Positions 44,348-57,445 are shown, counted from the stretch's first letter. The stretch: DNA of 64,000 nucleotides from Thuidium tamariscinum (GCA_947034885.2 OX344749.2:47211682-47275681), one strand, 5' to 3'. The notes: generated by a model not told the origin, from the sequence alone. A program made the numbers and translations.

Positions 44348-47300
44348 ACAAGTTCAATAGTGATATTCAACATTTTCTTTTAATTTCATTGATAATTCAA
44401 AAATTCACCTAAAAGATATTTTTCATAATATTATATATGTTAATATTTTATCTATTGTTATCATAATAATCTTAAATCCCTTAATTTTTATTTTTTTACT
44501 TTTTATTTTGTAAAAGTTAAATTTTGAGTTTTTTTGACAACAACCTTACTATTGCCCTTATAGATTTTCAATTTTAAAATAAATTTGCATAAAATTTCCT
44601 ATACTCACATCTAAATTGTGACAAATAAAGTACATGATTGTGTGGACTACTATTATAGTTGTTTGAGCCATATTTCACTTCGCTACTAGTACTTTCAATG
44701 GATATATTACTTGCAACTTGTGTAGACGCATCAAACCAAGTGTATGAGGTAGTCAAATAGCCAATTTGGAGTTTACTTCCTCTCTAAATTGGAATAATAC
44801 AATCTTTGTATATATAGAGCATTCAATACACATTTATGGTCTCAAATTTCTTGTTGCACCTTATTTTCTTCAAAATCACTTTTGATTTTAGAATAGTGAA
44901 GTACACTTACAAACAATTGATGTATAAAAATCCAAGCTTAAAAAGATTTGGTCTAGGACTAGTACACAATAGTTGTACATTGTTTACCTCAAAATACACT
45001 AAAATTTGCTCATGTATGCCATTGTAGAGCATCCTTAAGGATTTTTGCGATTGAACATATCTAAAGCACAATTTTCTTGAGCATGAGAGTTTTTCCATGC
45101 ACAAAGAATTTATTTTAGAAGGATTTTATAGTTTTTAAATCAAAATCTTTTTTCTCAAAATACAATTACCATGAATTTTCTAAGTTGAAGATTCTACTCA
45201 ATCCATATACCAATCATATATATATCTTCCAACATCTAACTAAATGCTTGAAACAAAATCAACCAAGGGTTGGTTGCAATATTGAGAGGCTTGTAGCGAA
45301 TCATAATTTGCTACAGCTAGATTAGAAACTACGCCATGTTTAAGTAATCTATATAGAAAGAGAGCATTTACACTACCTTAATGGGGGTGATTAAAAATTG
45401 ATCAACTACCTTATTAAATACATTGAATGTAATTAAAAAAACTACACCAAAAATCACACAAATAAACAATTTAGTATGAATCCCATTATTATGTTGTTAG
45501 TAGCCAAAAGGAGATTCTAGATTCTTTTAGAATGCATTTTCAAAATGCTGAAAATAGGTGTTTCTAAAACTAACCATAAACTCTCAATCCATGAATAGTT
45601 GAAGTACATTTTATACAATAATTTGTATTAATATGTTTTAGAAAGTAATCAAATTTAGGTGCAGTTACCTAATAACTCATGATTTCATCAATTCATATTC
45701 TCCTCTCTAATGTCATTAATCCTAGACTAGCATGCTTGTCACAATGGAAATCTTCCTTTTTCATACTTTATAAAGCATCTTTTTAAAAAAAATTGGATGT
45801 AGTACTTTTGGAGGTTAAATTATCATGCAAGATTTGAGATTTTCACATAAACTCTCAAAATGAACATTTACACTTGTATCTTATAAAGAAATATTCTTTG
45901 TCATCCATTGTACACATAGTGTTTGTAACAACATTGCAAAGTTAATTTTTCCATTTGGGATCCTAAAATTTTCATGAAGATAATAATTTGCTCATGTAAC
46001 AAGTGTGTTCAAGATGCAATATAAATATATGCAAGATATTCTATAAATATAACCTTGCCTAAATTCATCTATATAGTAATTGAAAATTTTCTTTATTCTT
46101 AAATTGCCTAATTAATAGTTGGATCTAATTGGAAGTCAAAAAAATGTTTAAGATTTTAAAAAAAATTAATTTCCTGATTATTAGTTGTATCTAATTGAAA
46201 GTCAAAAAAATATTTTAGATTTTTTTTTTTGCATTTATTGGGCATGGGATGCATGAACTTTGAATTTACAAAGTGTTGAAAATATGTTTATGTAAAATTA
46301 GTCTACAAATAGGTGTACATTTTAAGCAAGAATCTATAGTCAACAATTCTAGAAACTCATGAGGGTACCATACAAGAATTTTGTATACCATGTGCATTGA
46401 AGTGATTTTTTGATCCCCTACTTACTTTTTGATAAATAACAAATTTGACCTATAATTTTGAAAATTGACCAATAATGACTATAGATTTCAATTGCTGAAA
46501 ATTCCTAATTCAAATAATATATGAATTGACTCTAGAATATGTTGAAAAATGAATTGAAATGATATGTGTTTCAATTCAAACATTTATAGGGAATGCATTT
46601 GCATGACCATTATTTACATCAGTGTTCAAGAAAAATGAATATTTAATAGAGATATATTCTTAGAAAATTTTACTCATACTTTAGACAATTTTAAAAAAAG
46701 TTAAATCGAATGTCCAAAAGTTTTTTCAATTGTACTGTGTGTTTTTTTCTTCAAAAATTTGTAACTAATTATAAAACAAAAATTCTTAATAATTCAAAAA
46801 GATCAACTTACAAAGTAGAAAAATCTATTCAATTTTTTTCATTTTCTTTAAATTAAATTTAAAGGTGTAAATAGGGCTACTAAAACCCTCACTATACATG
46901 GTTTATATATACATAGGAAGCCCCACCCCCAAATGTGGAAAGGAGGCACAATTTGTTGTAGTTGTTTTATTAATAATTTGAAGTCTTGGTCTCATTTTGG
47001 ATTTTTGCACAATTTTGTTTATATCATTGTACAATTTCATTATTTACATCATAGAATTCCATTGATTTCATTCTAAAAATAAGTTATTTAAAAGAAATTC
47101 AAGAATTGTTGAAGATGAATGAAAAGGTGTTTTAACAAAACTTTGTTTATTGTATTCTATTCATCATTCAAAATATGGATGCTCAAGCTCTTAGGAATTA
47201 TGAGAAGATCATATTGAAAATATTTTGAATGTATATTCTTATAAGATGAAAAACTTCCAATATTGACCTAATACTCAACTACAATTTGTTGACTCTTGAT

Positions 47301-49064
47301 TTTTTAAATTTAAATTTCAAGACCAAAAGAATTTTTCTAGATTGCGGTCCAAAATACCCTAGGAAGTTCTACTTTGAAAATTTATAGAAATTTGATGATT
47401 TATCAAAAAAAATTAATGAAAATTTAAGATTCTCAATTGTTAACACTACAAAAATATTTTTTTGGAAAAAGGTGCCTTCAACTATATTGAATCATATATT
47501 TTGATAGTTTTAAGTGTTTCCACCTTATTCTCAAGCAAATCTATGCATTTGCTTCACAAACACTATAAAAAGGTAATCTTGTTAATTATTACTCCCTTTG
47601 TTTATGAATAAAATAGGGATTCCAACATCTTCTTTTGTTTCCAATGAATACTAAGATTTTGGATTCTCTCAATAATTAGGATGTTGAAAGATGGATGGAC
47701 AAGAATGATTGACAACACCTTTCACCACTGACATTAGTACTTAATCACATTGCTAGTATATGATTGGTTAGCTTATAATATATCTTCAAATTTTGAAGAA
47801 GTAGCTAGCAATGATTCTATTTAAAGAATAAATAATAGGTCTATGGAATTTTGTTGGTTCAATTCTTTGCAAATGAACCAAATATTCAAAAAAATTAATT
47901 GATGTTGAACCAATTAGCTATGATGAAGTACCAAAGTTGATTGCTACAACATTGTTTTGTGATACTAGAAGTTGTTAGCAATTTAGCATCAATAATGATT
48001 TGCAGGTTCATTTGATCAATATTTTACTTCTTTGAAAATCACGTTACCTCTTTGAAATGTGTGTTACAAGTGCGTAGATTTCATAATCACCCTTAAGTTC
48101 ATACATTTGTTGAAACACTAATCTTACTTAAAAACACAAAAAGTAGTAACTGGGTTTGTTTTATAAAAGATTGTTACTTTAATTTCTAAATGCTCTTTAT
48201 TGTTTTGTAGACTCAAGTATCTTATAGATTTTAAAAATAGACATTATAGGAGATTTAAGGGCTTTGGAAGATTGTGAGTTCCCAGATTGTAGGAACGGAG
48301 AAACTATAGCAGGAATAAGAATCCAACGTACTCAAGATAGAGCCACATGATCAATTCTTTTTTGAAAAAATATTGGATTTTTTTTTCACATTTCAGGATT
48401 CAATTTTTTTTCTAGTGGTATTAGGAATAATTTTGGGAATAGACCTCAAACAACCCTTCAAAAGCTTCAAATTTCATCTAATGACAACTATATTCTATAA
48501 TACATGTTTATAATTACAATTTGCTTCTAAAATCAATACCTACAAATTATTTTGTAATATGTACAATCTCCATTCTCTAGAGTCTAGAAGCAATTCTAGC
48601 CTTCAAACATTAGTATAGATGTTTTGTATTCAATAGATGACATAATCTTTCTATGTGGGATTGAAGTACAACTATTCATCTTCAAAAATTTGTGTAAAAA
48701 GGTGAGATCTTCTACAATAGTTTAACTTCCAATGAGTGTTTTATTGATTATTAAAATAATGATTCCCACAATATAAAAGTGGATGATTTCCACAATTACC
48801 AATCCATCCTTTAAGGCCTAGATATATTTATTTTCTAGTAATTTGAAAATTCACAATTTTATTATACAATGCTCCAAAAATGAAATCTATAAAAAAAAAC
48901 TAGAATTCGTTTTAGACTAACAATATTATTCAACAAAAACTTTTGCAATTGAATATCAGGAACCATGCTCAAACCCTTATTCAAGAGCTTTTAAATATTG
49001 TTTCTTTGCAAACTATAAGTAAACCACTCTAGGACACTCCTAAACCAATCACTATTTGAAGTGC
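44348..49064. other. AT-rich intergenic DNA, 4.7 kb
   Basis: Read on both strands without finding a domain, RNA gene, CRISPR-like array or intact element. Isolated phrases look like old transposon debris. A CCCCACCCCC run lies near 46920. Confidence 0.45.
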
Positions 49065-49067
49065 AAG

Positions 49068-49938
49068 GTAGGAGGTTCTAAAAGCAAGTAGGTTGTAAAA
49101 TGGAGTGTTTCTTTAAATGTACACTCTTTGTGCATGTTGCTTTGTCATAGCCTTCATTAATGTACAAATTGTGTACGATTTAGGAGGTGCTCCCTTTTAG
49201 AGACCTATAGTACTTTAACTTCAAAATTTTATAACTAATTCCACAAAGCTCCAAAAAGTATGAGACAACTTGGATTAACCTTGAAGTGCTCCATTGTCCA
49301 CTTTTTGAACAATGTACAAAATGAAAATCATATTTCTTTTTCATTAGAACTTAGATGAAAGTCATTCTAATTTTTAGAGATACTCAAGGGTTGGATTTGG
49401 TATAACTAAAACACATTTATTATTCTAAAATTACAAATGTGAAAGTATGTCAAGCGGTTGATTTACATTGATTCTGGTTCAAACTTGAAATTACAAAAGT
49501 AAGGTTATAGAATTGAAGAACACAAAAATTCCCAAAAATCACCATATCAATAGAACCTCATTTTAAGTCCTTTCCAACAAAATCTACTAAAAAAAACCCA
49601 ATTGTAATTGACTTTTGAAGGAATTTTGAATTTTTTCTTTCAAAATTTATACAAAAATATTAGTGATAGCATTAGTGAATCTAACCATTTGGATAGAACC
49701 TAAAACTCAAACTCTACAACTTTTATTTGCATCTCAATTCCAAAATATACTTCCAAATAAATCTTTATAGTGTTTTTTCTGAAATCATCAAATCTGGAGA
49801 TGAATCCAGACGCTTAGGGGTTAACAGTCAATTCTACTTGTCTTTTTAAGGAAAATTTACTGAAAAATATTTCAAGATGTTTCACCTCCCCAAAATTCAA
49901 CTCCAACCCTAAGATGCTCCATTTACGGACCTCCTACC
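49068..49938 (-). mobile_element. R1 repeat, full length, interrupted by a TTAA element
   Basis: On the minus strand it begins GGTAGGAGGTCCGTAAATGG (49938 downward, preceded by TTAA at 49939-49942) and ends near 49068 with GAACCTCCTACC. The interior is split by the 542-bp insertion at 49279-49820. Removing that and one TTAA restores the sequence seen in the other R1 copies (GAATTGAC...CCAAGTTGT). Ends are inverted repeats of about 14 bp. No coding capacity. Confidence 0.72.
49279..49820 (-). mobile_element. piggyBac-like non-autonomous element F2, inserted in R1
   Basis: A 542-bp element flanked by TTAA at 49275-49278 and 49821-49824. On the minus strand it starts CCCCTAAGCGTCTGGATTCA and ends GAGCACTTCAAGG. 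A second copy lies at 57968-58561 in direct orientation. The uninterrupted R1 copies show that only one TTAA-like site was present before insertion. Confidence 0.8.
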
Positions 49939-49942
49939 TTAA

Positions 49943-50511
49943 TCATCTTGCACAAAGTCATGTGCTCAATTGCCACATGGAATCAGTTACTTCGCACTCC
50001 CACAGTCCCACACAACAGGCTGTGTGCGAATGCACCAGAGCTGAGCGCGTTAGAACGACTGCGACAACTCGAACAACTAAGGATATTCAACAGCCAGAGA
50101 AAATTCCATGAAACAGCCTCAATAGAAGGATCCATGCCTGTGATCCCCTCTTCTCAATTTACATACTCCGACAAGCGTGTTTAACAATGAACATCACGCT
50201 AAAACAACTCTGAATGAATATAAAATACAAATGCCAAATGTCCTACGTGCTATAAAGCTAAGGAGAACCACAAGGCTAGTAAAGCTCTATGAAGTGCACT
50301 GCACCCAAAGTACAGTGCTTCACCTCTTTAAGAAGCACAAGCTGCCGATCTCTTGGTGCTCGTTGTGAATGTCCACCAGGACATAGAAGGGAGGGAGACA
50401 GCTACTGCCAGCCCTTGAAATACTCGTTGAAAATAGTTGAGGTTCGTGAGTACTCAAAAATAGTAGATGATCAAACTTGAGTGAAGTCCTTGCTGAACTA
50501 CGCAACCCTAA
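49943..50511. other. 3' flank of the PWP1 gene
   Basis: More GC-balanced than the DNA to its left and directly after the PWP1 stop on the minus strand, so likely its 3' untranslated region plus terminator. Small frames here have no domain. Confidence 0.5.
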
Positions 50512-52056
50512 TTAAGCCTCCGCATTACTGGCCACTCTCCTCGGTCTTGGAGAAAACTTCCCAAACCTTCTGGAGACCTCGCCAAACGTCAGAGTATCGC
50601 AAACATGTAAATTTCCTTTGGATCCACCAACAGCAAGCAAGAACGGAGCATCCTTACAAAACCCGGCTGCGAAGATAGCACCAACTTTGGGATTCACGGA
50701 GGCAATACATGACGGTTGGTTCTCTGTCAAGTCCCACAATTTGACCATCTTATCAGATGAGGCTGTGGCCAAGAGGTTTGGCGCGGCGGTGTTGTACGCC
50801 AAGCTACACACCGCTTTCTCATGGGCATGGATGGTGAACAACGCTTTCCCTTGCAGCGGATCCACCGTCCCTGTCCTCACATCGTATCCTCCAAGAGTTC
50901 CGTCTTCTAAGCTCACGAGGAATGTATGTGAAGCATGCGGGTCCCAGGCTAGGGACTCAACATCGGCAGAGACAGACCAGCGAATGGCCGGCGCTTGAGG
51001 AGCTCGCATATCCGTCAACCCCACTGTCCGATCAAAGGAGCCGCTGAGAAGCACAGTCGGTTCCTTCAAATTCCATGCCACTGCTTGGACTTTATCAGTA
51101 TGAATTGTCATAGTATGCTCACACGTCCCCTTCACAATATCCCAAACTTTGATTGACTTGTCTGCACTTCCACTCGCAAGAACGTTCCGAAACTCAGAGT
51201 TCCATGAAAGACCTAACACTGCATCAGTATGGCTACCCTCTTTGAACTTCACCGCCGCGGCCTTCTTCTTCTTTTTCTTCTTGGCAGTCTCTTTCGCAGC
51301 CAACGCTCCGCCTAAGACACTCACAGGCTCGACGGAATCTACGATGTCCAAGTCCCAAATTTCGATCTCGGGTTGCATCGTTCCCACCGCAACGTAGTTG
51401 CCCTTCCCTTCGCCATTAGGGTTACAATCCAACCACGAAAGACAGAGAGGAAAAGCCGGCAACATGATATCATGATGAACGTACATATTGCTCTCTTCTG
51501 GGTCGTCACTCACGCTCTCCTCCGTTTCGTATACCCAAACCTCAAGGTGGCTCACGTCGTCTTCGTTGCGAGCGGTGAGAACGATCAAATCCGAGTCCTT
51601 GATGGTCATGTCCTCAATTTCCTCCTCGTCGTCGTCGTCTTTATCAACGAGGTACGGGTCGACATCGTTGCTAGGGTAGAAAGCGGCGCCTAACCCGCCG
51701 TTTCCAAAAATCTCGACGCCTCCCTCGTCTTCCTCGTCGTAATGGTCCATATCGAGCTCCGCCAAGCCATCGGCTAGGGTTTGCTCGTAAGACTTCGGAC
51801 GAGAGACAGTGGCTCCAAGTGCAGAAGCGGCAGCTAAAGCGGTCGCGACAGCATTGGAATCGTCATTCTCCGGGGACTCCAGTTCCAACAGCTGCTCGTC
51901 GTCTTCCTCCTCGTCTCCCTCCCCTTCGCTGGCGTCCTCGTGAGCGCCCGCATGCTGTTGCAGAAGCTCCCGAATCTCCTCCTCCGTGGGAGGGTCCGCA
52001 ACAATGGGGACATTCTTCGCGACACCTTTCGGCACCCAGCACACCGCCGCAATCAT
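50512..52056 (-). CDS. PWP1: Periodic tryptophan protein 1 homologue (WD40, ribosome biogenesis)
   Basis: Intronless 514-aa protein with ATG at 52056. It matches the PWP1 family from the first residues (MIAAVCWVPKGVAK) and through MYVHHDIMLPAFPLCLSWLD and YVAVGTMQPEIEIWDLD. A poly-acidic stretch lies near residues 40-60, a second near 135-150, and a seven-Lys run near 260. WD repeats follow: VLGLSWNSEFRNVLASGSAD with IKVWDI, VQAVAWNLKEPTVLLSGSFD, VESLAWDPHASHTFLVSLED, and VCSLAYNTAAPNLLATASSD with VKLWDL. In yeast and animals PWP1 is a nucleolar factor for large-subunit rRNA processing and has chromatin links; the same role is likely here. Its length is about that of plant homologues. The GC-rich gene stands alone in AT-rich repeats, with a repeat cluster starting about 200 bp upstream. 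Confidence 0.95.
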   Translation of the reverse strand: MIAAVCWVPKGVAKNVPIVADPPTEEEIRELLQQHAGAHEDASEGEGDEEEDDEQLLELESPENDDSNAVATALAAASALGATVSRPKSYEQTLADGLAELDMDHYDEEDEGGVEIFGNGGLGAAFYPSNDVDPYLVDKDDDDEEEIEDMTIKDSDLIVLTARNEDDVSHLEVWVYETEESVSDDPEESNMYVHHDIMLPAFPLCLSWLDCNPNGEGKGNYVAVGTMQPEIEIWDLDIVDSVEPVSVLGGALAAKETAKKKKKKKAAAVKFKEGSHTDAVLGLSWNSEFRNVLASGSADKSIKVWDIVKGTCEHTMTIHTDKVQAVAWNLKEPTVLLSGSFDRTVGLTDMRAPQAPAIRWSVSADVESLAWDPHASHTFLVSLEDGTLGGYDVRTGTVDPLQGKALFTIHAHEKAVCSLAYNTAAPNLLATASSDKMVKLWDLTENQPSCIASVNPKVGAIFAAGFCKDAPFLLAVGGSKGNLHVCDTLTFGEVSRRFGKFSPRPRRVASNAEA

Positions 52057-52267
52057 GGCGAAGCAATTGTGCTAACTGTAATTGAAACAGCAATACGAAA
52101 CCCTGAAGAACTTCGCAGGCAGTCACGCTCCGTCGAAGCTGAAGAGAGCAAGTAATACAGACAGTGTCCACAATTTGGACCCAAGGCGCAGAAACCTCGA
52201 TGCCCTTCTCTCTGTTCTAGGGTTTAAGGAATTAGGGCTTCGTGGATGTCCAAAGTTACCTCGGTAA
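52057..52267 (-). promoter_or_regulatory. Short upstream region of PWP1
   Basis: About 210 bp between the PWP1 start and the first repeat. Contains no obvious TATA box but is GC-balanced. It must hold most of the leader and core promoter unless these lie within the repeats beyond. This is inference from position. Confidence 0.4.
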
Positions 52268-52868
52268 GGTAGGATGCCCTTAAGGTAGGTACACCCAAAA
52301 GCGCCCTGTTCCTAAAAGCGCCATCTACAGTGCACATACATTTCCGAAATCAGTCATGTTCACAGACTGTAGATGGCGCTTTCAGAAACAGACTTTGACT
52401 GTTAATAACTTTTGCATACGCTATCCAAATCCTACGTTCTTTGGTGTGTTGGAACATGCTTTCACTTGTCAACAAAACTACATAAAAATTTGAACTAATT
52501 AATAGCAAGAACTAGGCTCAGTATGAATAAGTGGCGCTTTTGGGTGTACCTACCTTAATTGGAGCATCTCAGGCTGGAACTGAATTCTGGTGAGGTGAAA
52601 CATTTTGAAATATTTTTCAATAAATTTTCCTTAAAATACAAGTGGAATTGACATCTAATTCAAGTCATTTCATATTTTTTGGACGTTGGTAGAATTAGTT
52701 GTAAAATTCTGAAGTTGAAGTGGAAAAGGGCTCAAAGATAGAGTACCTGAGCCTAAAATGTACAAAGTTTTCACATTATTGAGGGCTATGAAAAGCAACA
52801 TGTACACACAAAGTACATTTAAGGAGGTGCTCCATTTTAAAGCCCACTATGTTTTTAAACCTACTACC
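52268..52868 (+). mobile_element. R1 repeat upstream of PWP1, interrupted by a 271-bp MITE
   Basis: Starts GGTAGGATGCCC after GTAA (52264-52267) and ends CCTACTACC before TTAA (52869-52872). The interior has the family phrases CTGGAACTGAATTCTGG, CATCTAATTCAAGTC and TACATTTAAGGAGGTGCTCC. It is split by the MITE at 52284-52554. Without that insert it is about 326 bp. Confidence 0.75.
52284..52554. mobile_element. TTAA-site MITE with perfect terminal inverted repeats
   Basis: A 271-bp element with matching 22-bp ends GGTAGGTACACCCAAAAGCG(CC), flanked by TTAA at 52280-52283 and 52555-52558. A second, internal inverted repeat (AAAGCGCCATCTACAGT near 52317 and CTGTAGATGGCGCTTT near 52365) makes a stem inside the left half. 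Its end shares GGTAGG with family R1. No coding region. Confidence 0.85.
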
Positions 52869-52872
52869 TTAA

Positions 52873-55800
52873 AGTAGCAATGATTGGTTTGCCCTAATAC
52901 CATTGTTGAAAGTTTTTAAATTTACCCACGTAGAGACAAATGGAGAGAGGACTTGAATTTTTTTAATTGACAAAGTTTGAATTTGTCATGAACTTTTGAA
53001 GTGTGCTACCTAATTGGCCCCTTGAAAATCTATTGACTACCCCAAAATCAAGAAAAAAGTGTATCCATAATGGTCATCTTCTTTATCTATAGCAATCACA
53101 ATATTTTCTAACATGGTTACAATAAGAAGGCCTAAAAAGTTACTTCTTGTAATGAATTTATATCCTAAAGGTAGAAGAGTTTCTATTGCAGTTACTAATC
53201 ATTTAGTAAGTCACAATCATCTAAGCCATTGATTGTAGCCACTAACTCAACCTAATGTAGCCAAAATATCGTTTATTGAAAAATGTTTGTAATAAGTAAA
53301 ACTCTCAAGTCCCAATGACTTTTTGGCAATTATGAAGGTTTTCAAGGAATTGTAACTTTTTGATATTTTTTGCACATATGTGATTTTTGCACAAAGATTT
53401 TACTTTTATTTTAACCATACAAAAGTAAAGACTACTTTGTCTAGAATGCATGGAATCAATTGTGAAAAATTTTGACTGTTTGATTTTCAGATTGTAAAAA
53501 TTTTAGATGATTAACTTTATAAGCAAAAAACATAGATTTTGAAGAAAAAAATTAAAAAAAGATGAATGATGCAATACCCCCCCCCCCCCCCTTCCCCCCA
53601 AAAATTGTGTAGGAATCAAAGGCAAATTTATTTTTTTATTATATTTAAAATTTTGAAAAATAAAAATCTTTCTCAAGTTTGTATACATTTTCAAATATGA
53701 GGAGTAGAAAGACAAAATTGATCAAATTGGATCCTACAAAAAATTTAAAAATTTAGATATGCATTGTTTTTTTTAATTCAAGAATTTACATTATTATTAT
53801 ACTATTTGAAACATCTTCAAAAAATTTGGAATCGTTTTGATTATTAAAGGTTCCTTTAGAAGACCCAAATGCTCTTCTAAAGGACAACTCTTCACATTGA
53901 GATCGTAAAAATGGAGCGTAAGAAGGGAACGTCATTGGTGTTTGAGTACTCCGTGATTGTCTCGTGAAGAGCTTGTTGCAAGATCACTACCTAATTCATT
54001 GAGTTTTGGTGTGCACATAGAGGGTTTATGGATTTTTCTAAACTTGCTTATAGAAATTGGGCGGGCAAGGATCATTGCCATGATGAATAGTTCCTTAACA
54101 AAGGATGAGATAGTGTAGTTGGAATAGTCTGCAAAGATATTGAAAAAAATTCTAGACATCCCATGAAGTGCATTGGAAGATTGTCCTTTACTAATTAGTC
54201 AATAAGACATTGAGCTTGAATCAAAAGTCTGATAGAAGTCATCAAGATAGATTATTTTTTGTAGGAGTGTGAATTCTTGGAGGAACTTGCATTCTAGCTT
54301 TAGAAGCAAGAATATTGCGTTGAGCAAGCTTGCAAATTCTTTTCCCATTAATGGAGCTATACAAATTCTTCAATCTTAAATTATCCCTCCCCTATCAATG
54401 ACCTTTGAAGTTCCATTCTTGACAATTTGATCGATTCACTAGAAGTATAATTAGGCGAGATGTACCCTACTACATTGGAAATTGTAACCTAAATTATTAT
54501 TTTAGGCCACTAGTTTGCTTGATGCGATAATTGTTTATTGAAGTTTGGATTTCATAATTGGGTGAGATTTTGGTATGTAATAAAATTTGAACCATATTAT
54601 TTTTTTTAAAACTTTGGATGTAAAAAGAATTTTCATGATAATAAGGTTGTATATAATTACTCAAGTAGCAATGCACTAGCAATTACTAATGGAAGTAAGT
54701 GATTTTTGCAACTCCTTTGCTTCTTCATGATTATCTTGTACATGACAAATTATTTTTCAATAACGTAGTCAAAACAAGTTGTTGCTAGAGCCTAATTCCA
54801 CCTATATTACCATCGATCACATCATCCATGATAGCACCATTATAGGTTGAATCATTTTGTACTTCCACAATATCTCTTTAAAGTAATGAACCTAATGATA
54901 TATGTAGGTATCTTTTGCCCACATACAATGAGTCCCATAAATTTTTGGACACTTCGAAAATGACCATATCTAATTGCAGAGGTAGAATTTTCAACAAAAT
55001 TTGGACATGTTGAAGTTTAAGTCTTTTACTTGCTTTAAATGACTTTCCAAAGTTTTAAAGATAATTTTTGAATTTTTTATAATTTAATGAAAATAATTAG
55101 TGAAAATAATCCCTTTTAATACAAGCAGATTTTTTTCAAGATTTTTTGGGAAGTGGGATGAGAATTGTTTTAGAATTTTTAGGTAAGAATTTCTCAAATT
55201 TTGAATTTATTGAGTGAAATATAAATGACCAAAGTATGCTTCCAAATGTTTATGATTCTTGGAATTCAATCCAAAAATCTCAAAAGAATCATGAAAAGAT
55301 TAGATGAATGTATAAAATGTTTAAATATGTTTTCCAACTTTCGGTACTAGATAATGCTTCTAGTTGCCAAGTCAATAAAATCATGTGCATGTTGTTCAAT
55401 TTGATAGTTTAGTGGTCTTTTGAATTATTTGTAATGTGCTTGTATTTTACTCAATGTTTGAGAAAAGTTTGGAGTTGTGTGATAGGATACATATCAAATG
55501 TATTATTTGAGATCATTTTTTTTCCTAGAATTTGCTTTCACTGAGGATGGTTTTAGAGTGTTAGGGTTTAAGAGTTTCAAGCTTAACCTTGGAATGCCAC
55601 GGTGGACTAAAGAAGTCTGATGGATGACAAGGAATTCCCGCATGTAGGACAAAAATGCAATAATTCATCCTCGTTTTTAGGAGTGGAAAGTGGAGATCTT
55701 TTATAGTTTTTTGACTTCAAATGAGTTTTTTTGAATATTTTATTACCAATGATTCCCACAGTTTTAGAAATCATGAATTTCACAGAACCCCTTGTGTCCC

Positions 55801-57445
55801 TCTAGGATTAAAGAATGAGGCTTATTTTGTCTTCTTCAAGTTCAATGTCAAAAGTTTTCATTCATATAATTTGCTTTGTTGAATATATAGGAAAACAATA
55901 AGAGGTTTTCTTTGAATTCACAGAAAGTAAACAAGTACTATAAGACCTTGAAGCCTTTAGCAAGAAAATATGAGTTTCAACTTCACATCCTTCTCTCTAT
56001 TGATGTTGAGATGATTCTCTTATTGCTTGTAAATATAATAGATTATTGTGAGTTGTAAGTTGTTGGTGTTGATAGAGATTCGCAAATAAGTTTTTGTTGA
56101 GAGAGAGTGAGTCAATCAGTTACAAGTTCATGAGTCCTCTACATTGAACTCATTTACTAACACTTTTTGAAATTGAAGAGTTTTTAGTCATGTTGATGGT
56201 TATGAGATTCAGAGTTGGGCTTGTATTTGAGGAGTAGGGTGATTGTAGTTCTTAATCTTCTCAAAAAATACTCTATGAAGTTGGTGTTCTTTATGAACTT
56301 TAGTGAAATTAGTAGACAACTATTTTTATTTATTATTTTATTTGAAGGATGGATTACTAAAGTACTTTTAAAAATTTTGGACAATTGGTACAAGTTCATG
56401 AGTAGATGTCAAGACATTTTGTTTGAGAATTTTATAATCTTATGCAAGAAAGGAACTTGAACAATTTGAAAACTTATAAACCTCTTTGGAAGCATTTAAA
56501 GTTTTGAATGGTAGAGGAAGTTTCGAAAGGTTATCAAAGAGTAGTTCACATAATACATTATATGCCTGATTGATCTTGATATTGAGTGTATGGCTTTTAT
56601 AGAAGTATGAGAGTTAAGGCCATTTGGAGAGATGATGTCTATTTATCCCTAAAATAGAAGAATTCATTTGTAGTTGTCTTTAATGCAGTATGTTTGACAT
56701 CTTTTTCCTAGACCCATTTAGTACAAACTAGCTATGGAATTTTCAAACCATACTTAGATTCTAGTGTTCATCTATTAAGGACAAACATGAATATGAATTT
56801 GACTTCATCCCAAGTGCTTGCATATGATGCAAGTCATTAAATCCACATTTACAAGTTGTATATGTTGCAATGGAACTTTGTAATAGAAAAGTTGTTGGTA
56901 CTCTAGATTTCAAATTTAGTCTTTCATAGATTACTATTTGATCGTGTTCAAACAATATAGAGACAAGTAGATTGCAATAGAAAGACATGATTTTGCTTAT
57001 GGTATATATGGTCCAATAAAACTCGAGGCCACTTGCAACAATTTGTGGATGCCAAAATGCCCTTCGATCTTAAAATTATTTATTGACCAACCTTCCATCT
57101 ATTTTGTGTGCATCATCTAGAGTGCATGGTTAAGTTTGAGGGCCTTCATTGTTTAACACTCTAGTTGCAGCAAGTTGTTTTTTTGTTTTTAATAGTTTGG
57201 TATCATTCAATTTGATATTCCTATAGGATAAAAAATGGATGGTCTATGTATCTAAGTCTATAGTTCAATTTATGTACAAAAGAAATAGGGACTAAAGCTA
57301 ATCAATTTCTTCGGTTTCATCTTGACAAACCAAACTTAGCATTCATTCACAATTACCATTTCCAATGCCCACAATTAAAGGTTTGGAATTTCTCCATTGA
57401 TAATGTTTTTTTGTTTAGTAGTAGAAGCAAATAGAGGTAGAAGAC
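52873..57445. other. AT-rich intergenic DNA, 4.6 kb
   Basis: No gene recognised on either strand. Contains a 15-base C run (53577-53591) followed by TT and six more C, and otherwise AT-rich sequence with short frames lacking domains. Confidence 0.5.

Noticed and set aside
51834-52171. Frames of 72 and 102 codons overlapping the PWP1 5' end on the same strand
   Set aside because: Other reading frames of the GC-rich PWP1 coding sequence, with low-complexity Arg/Gly text and no domain.
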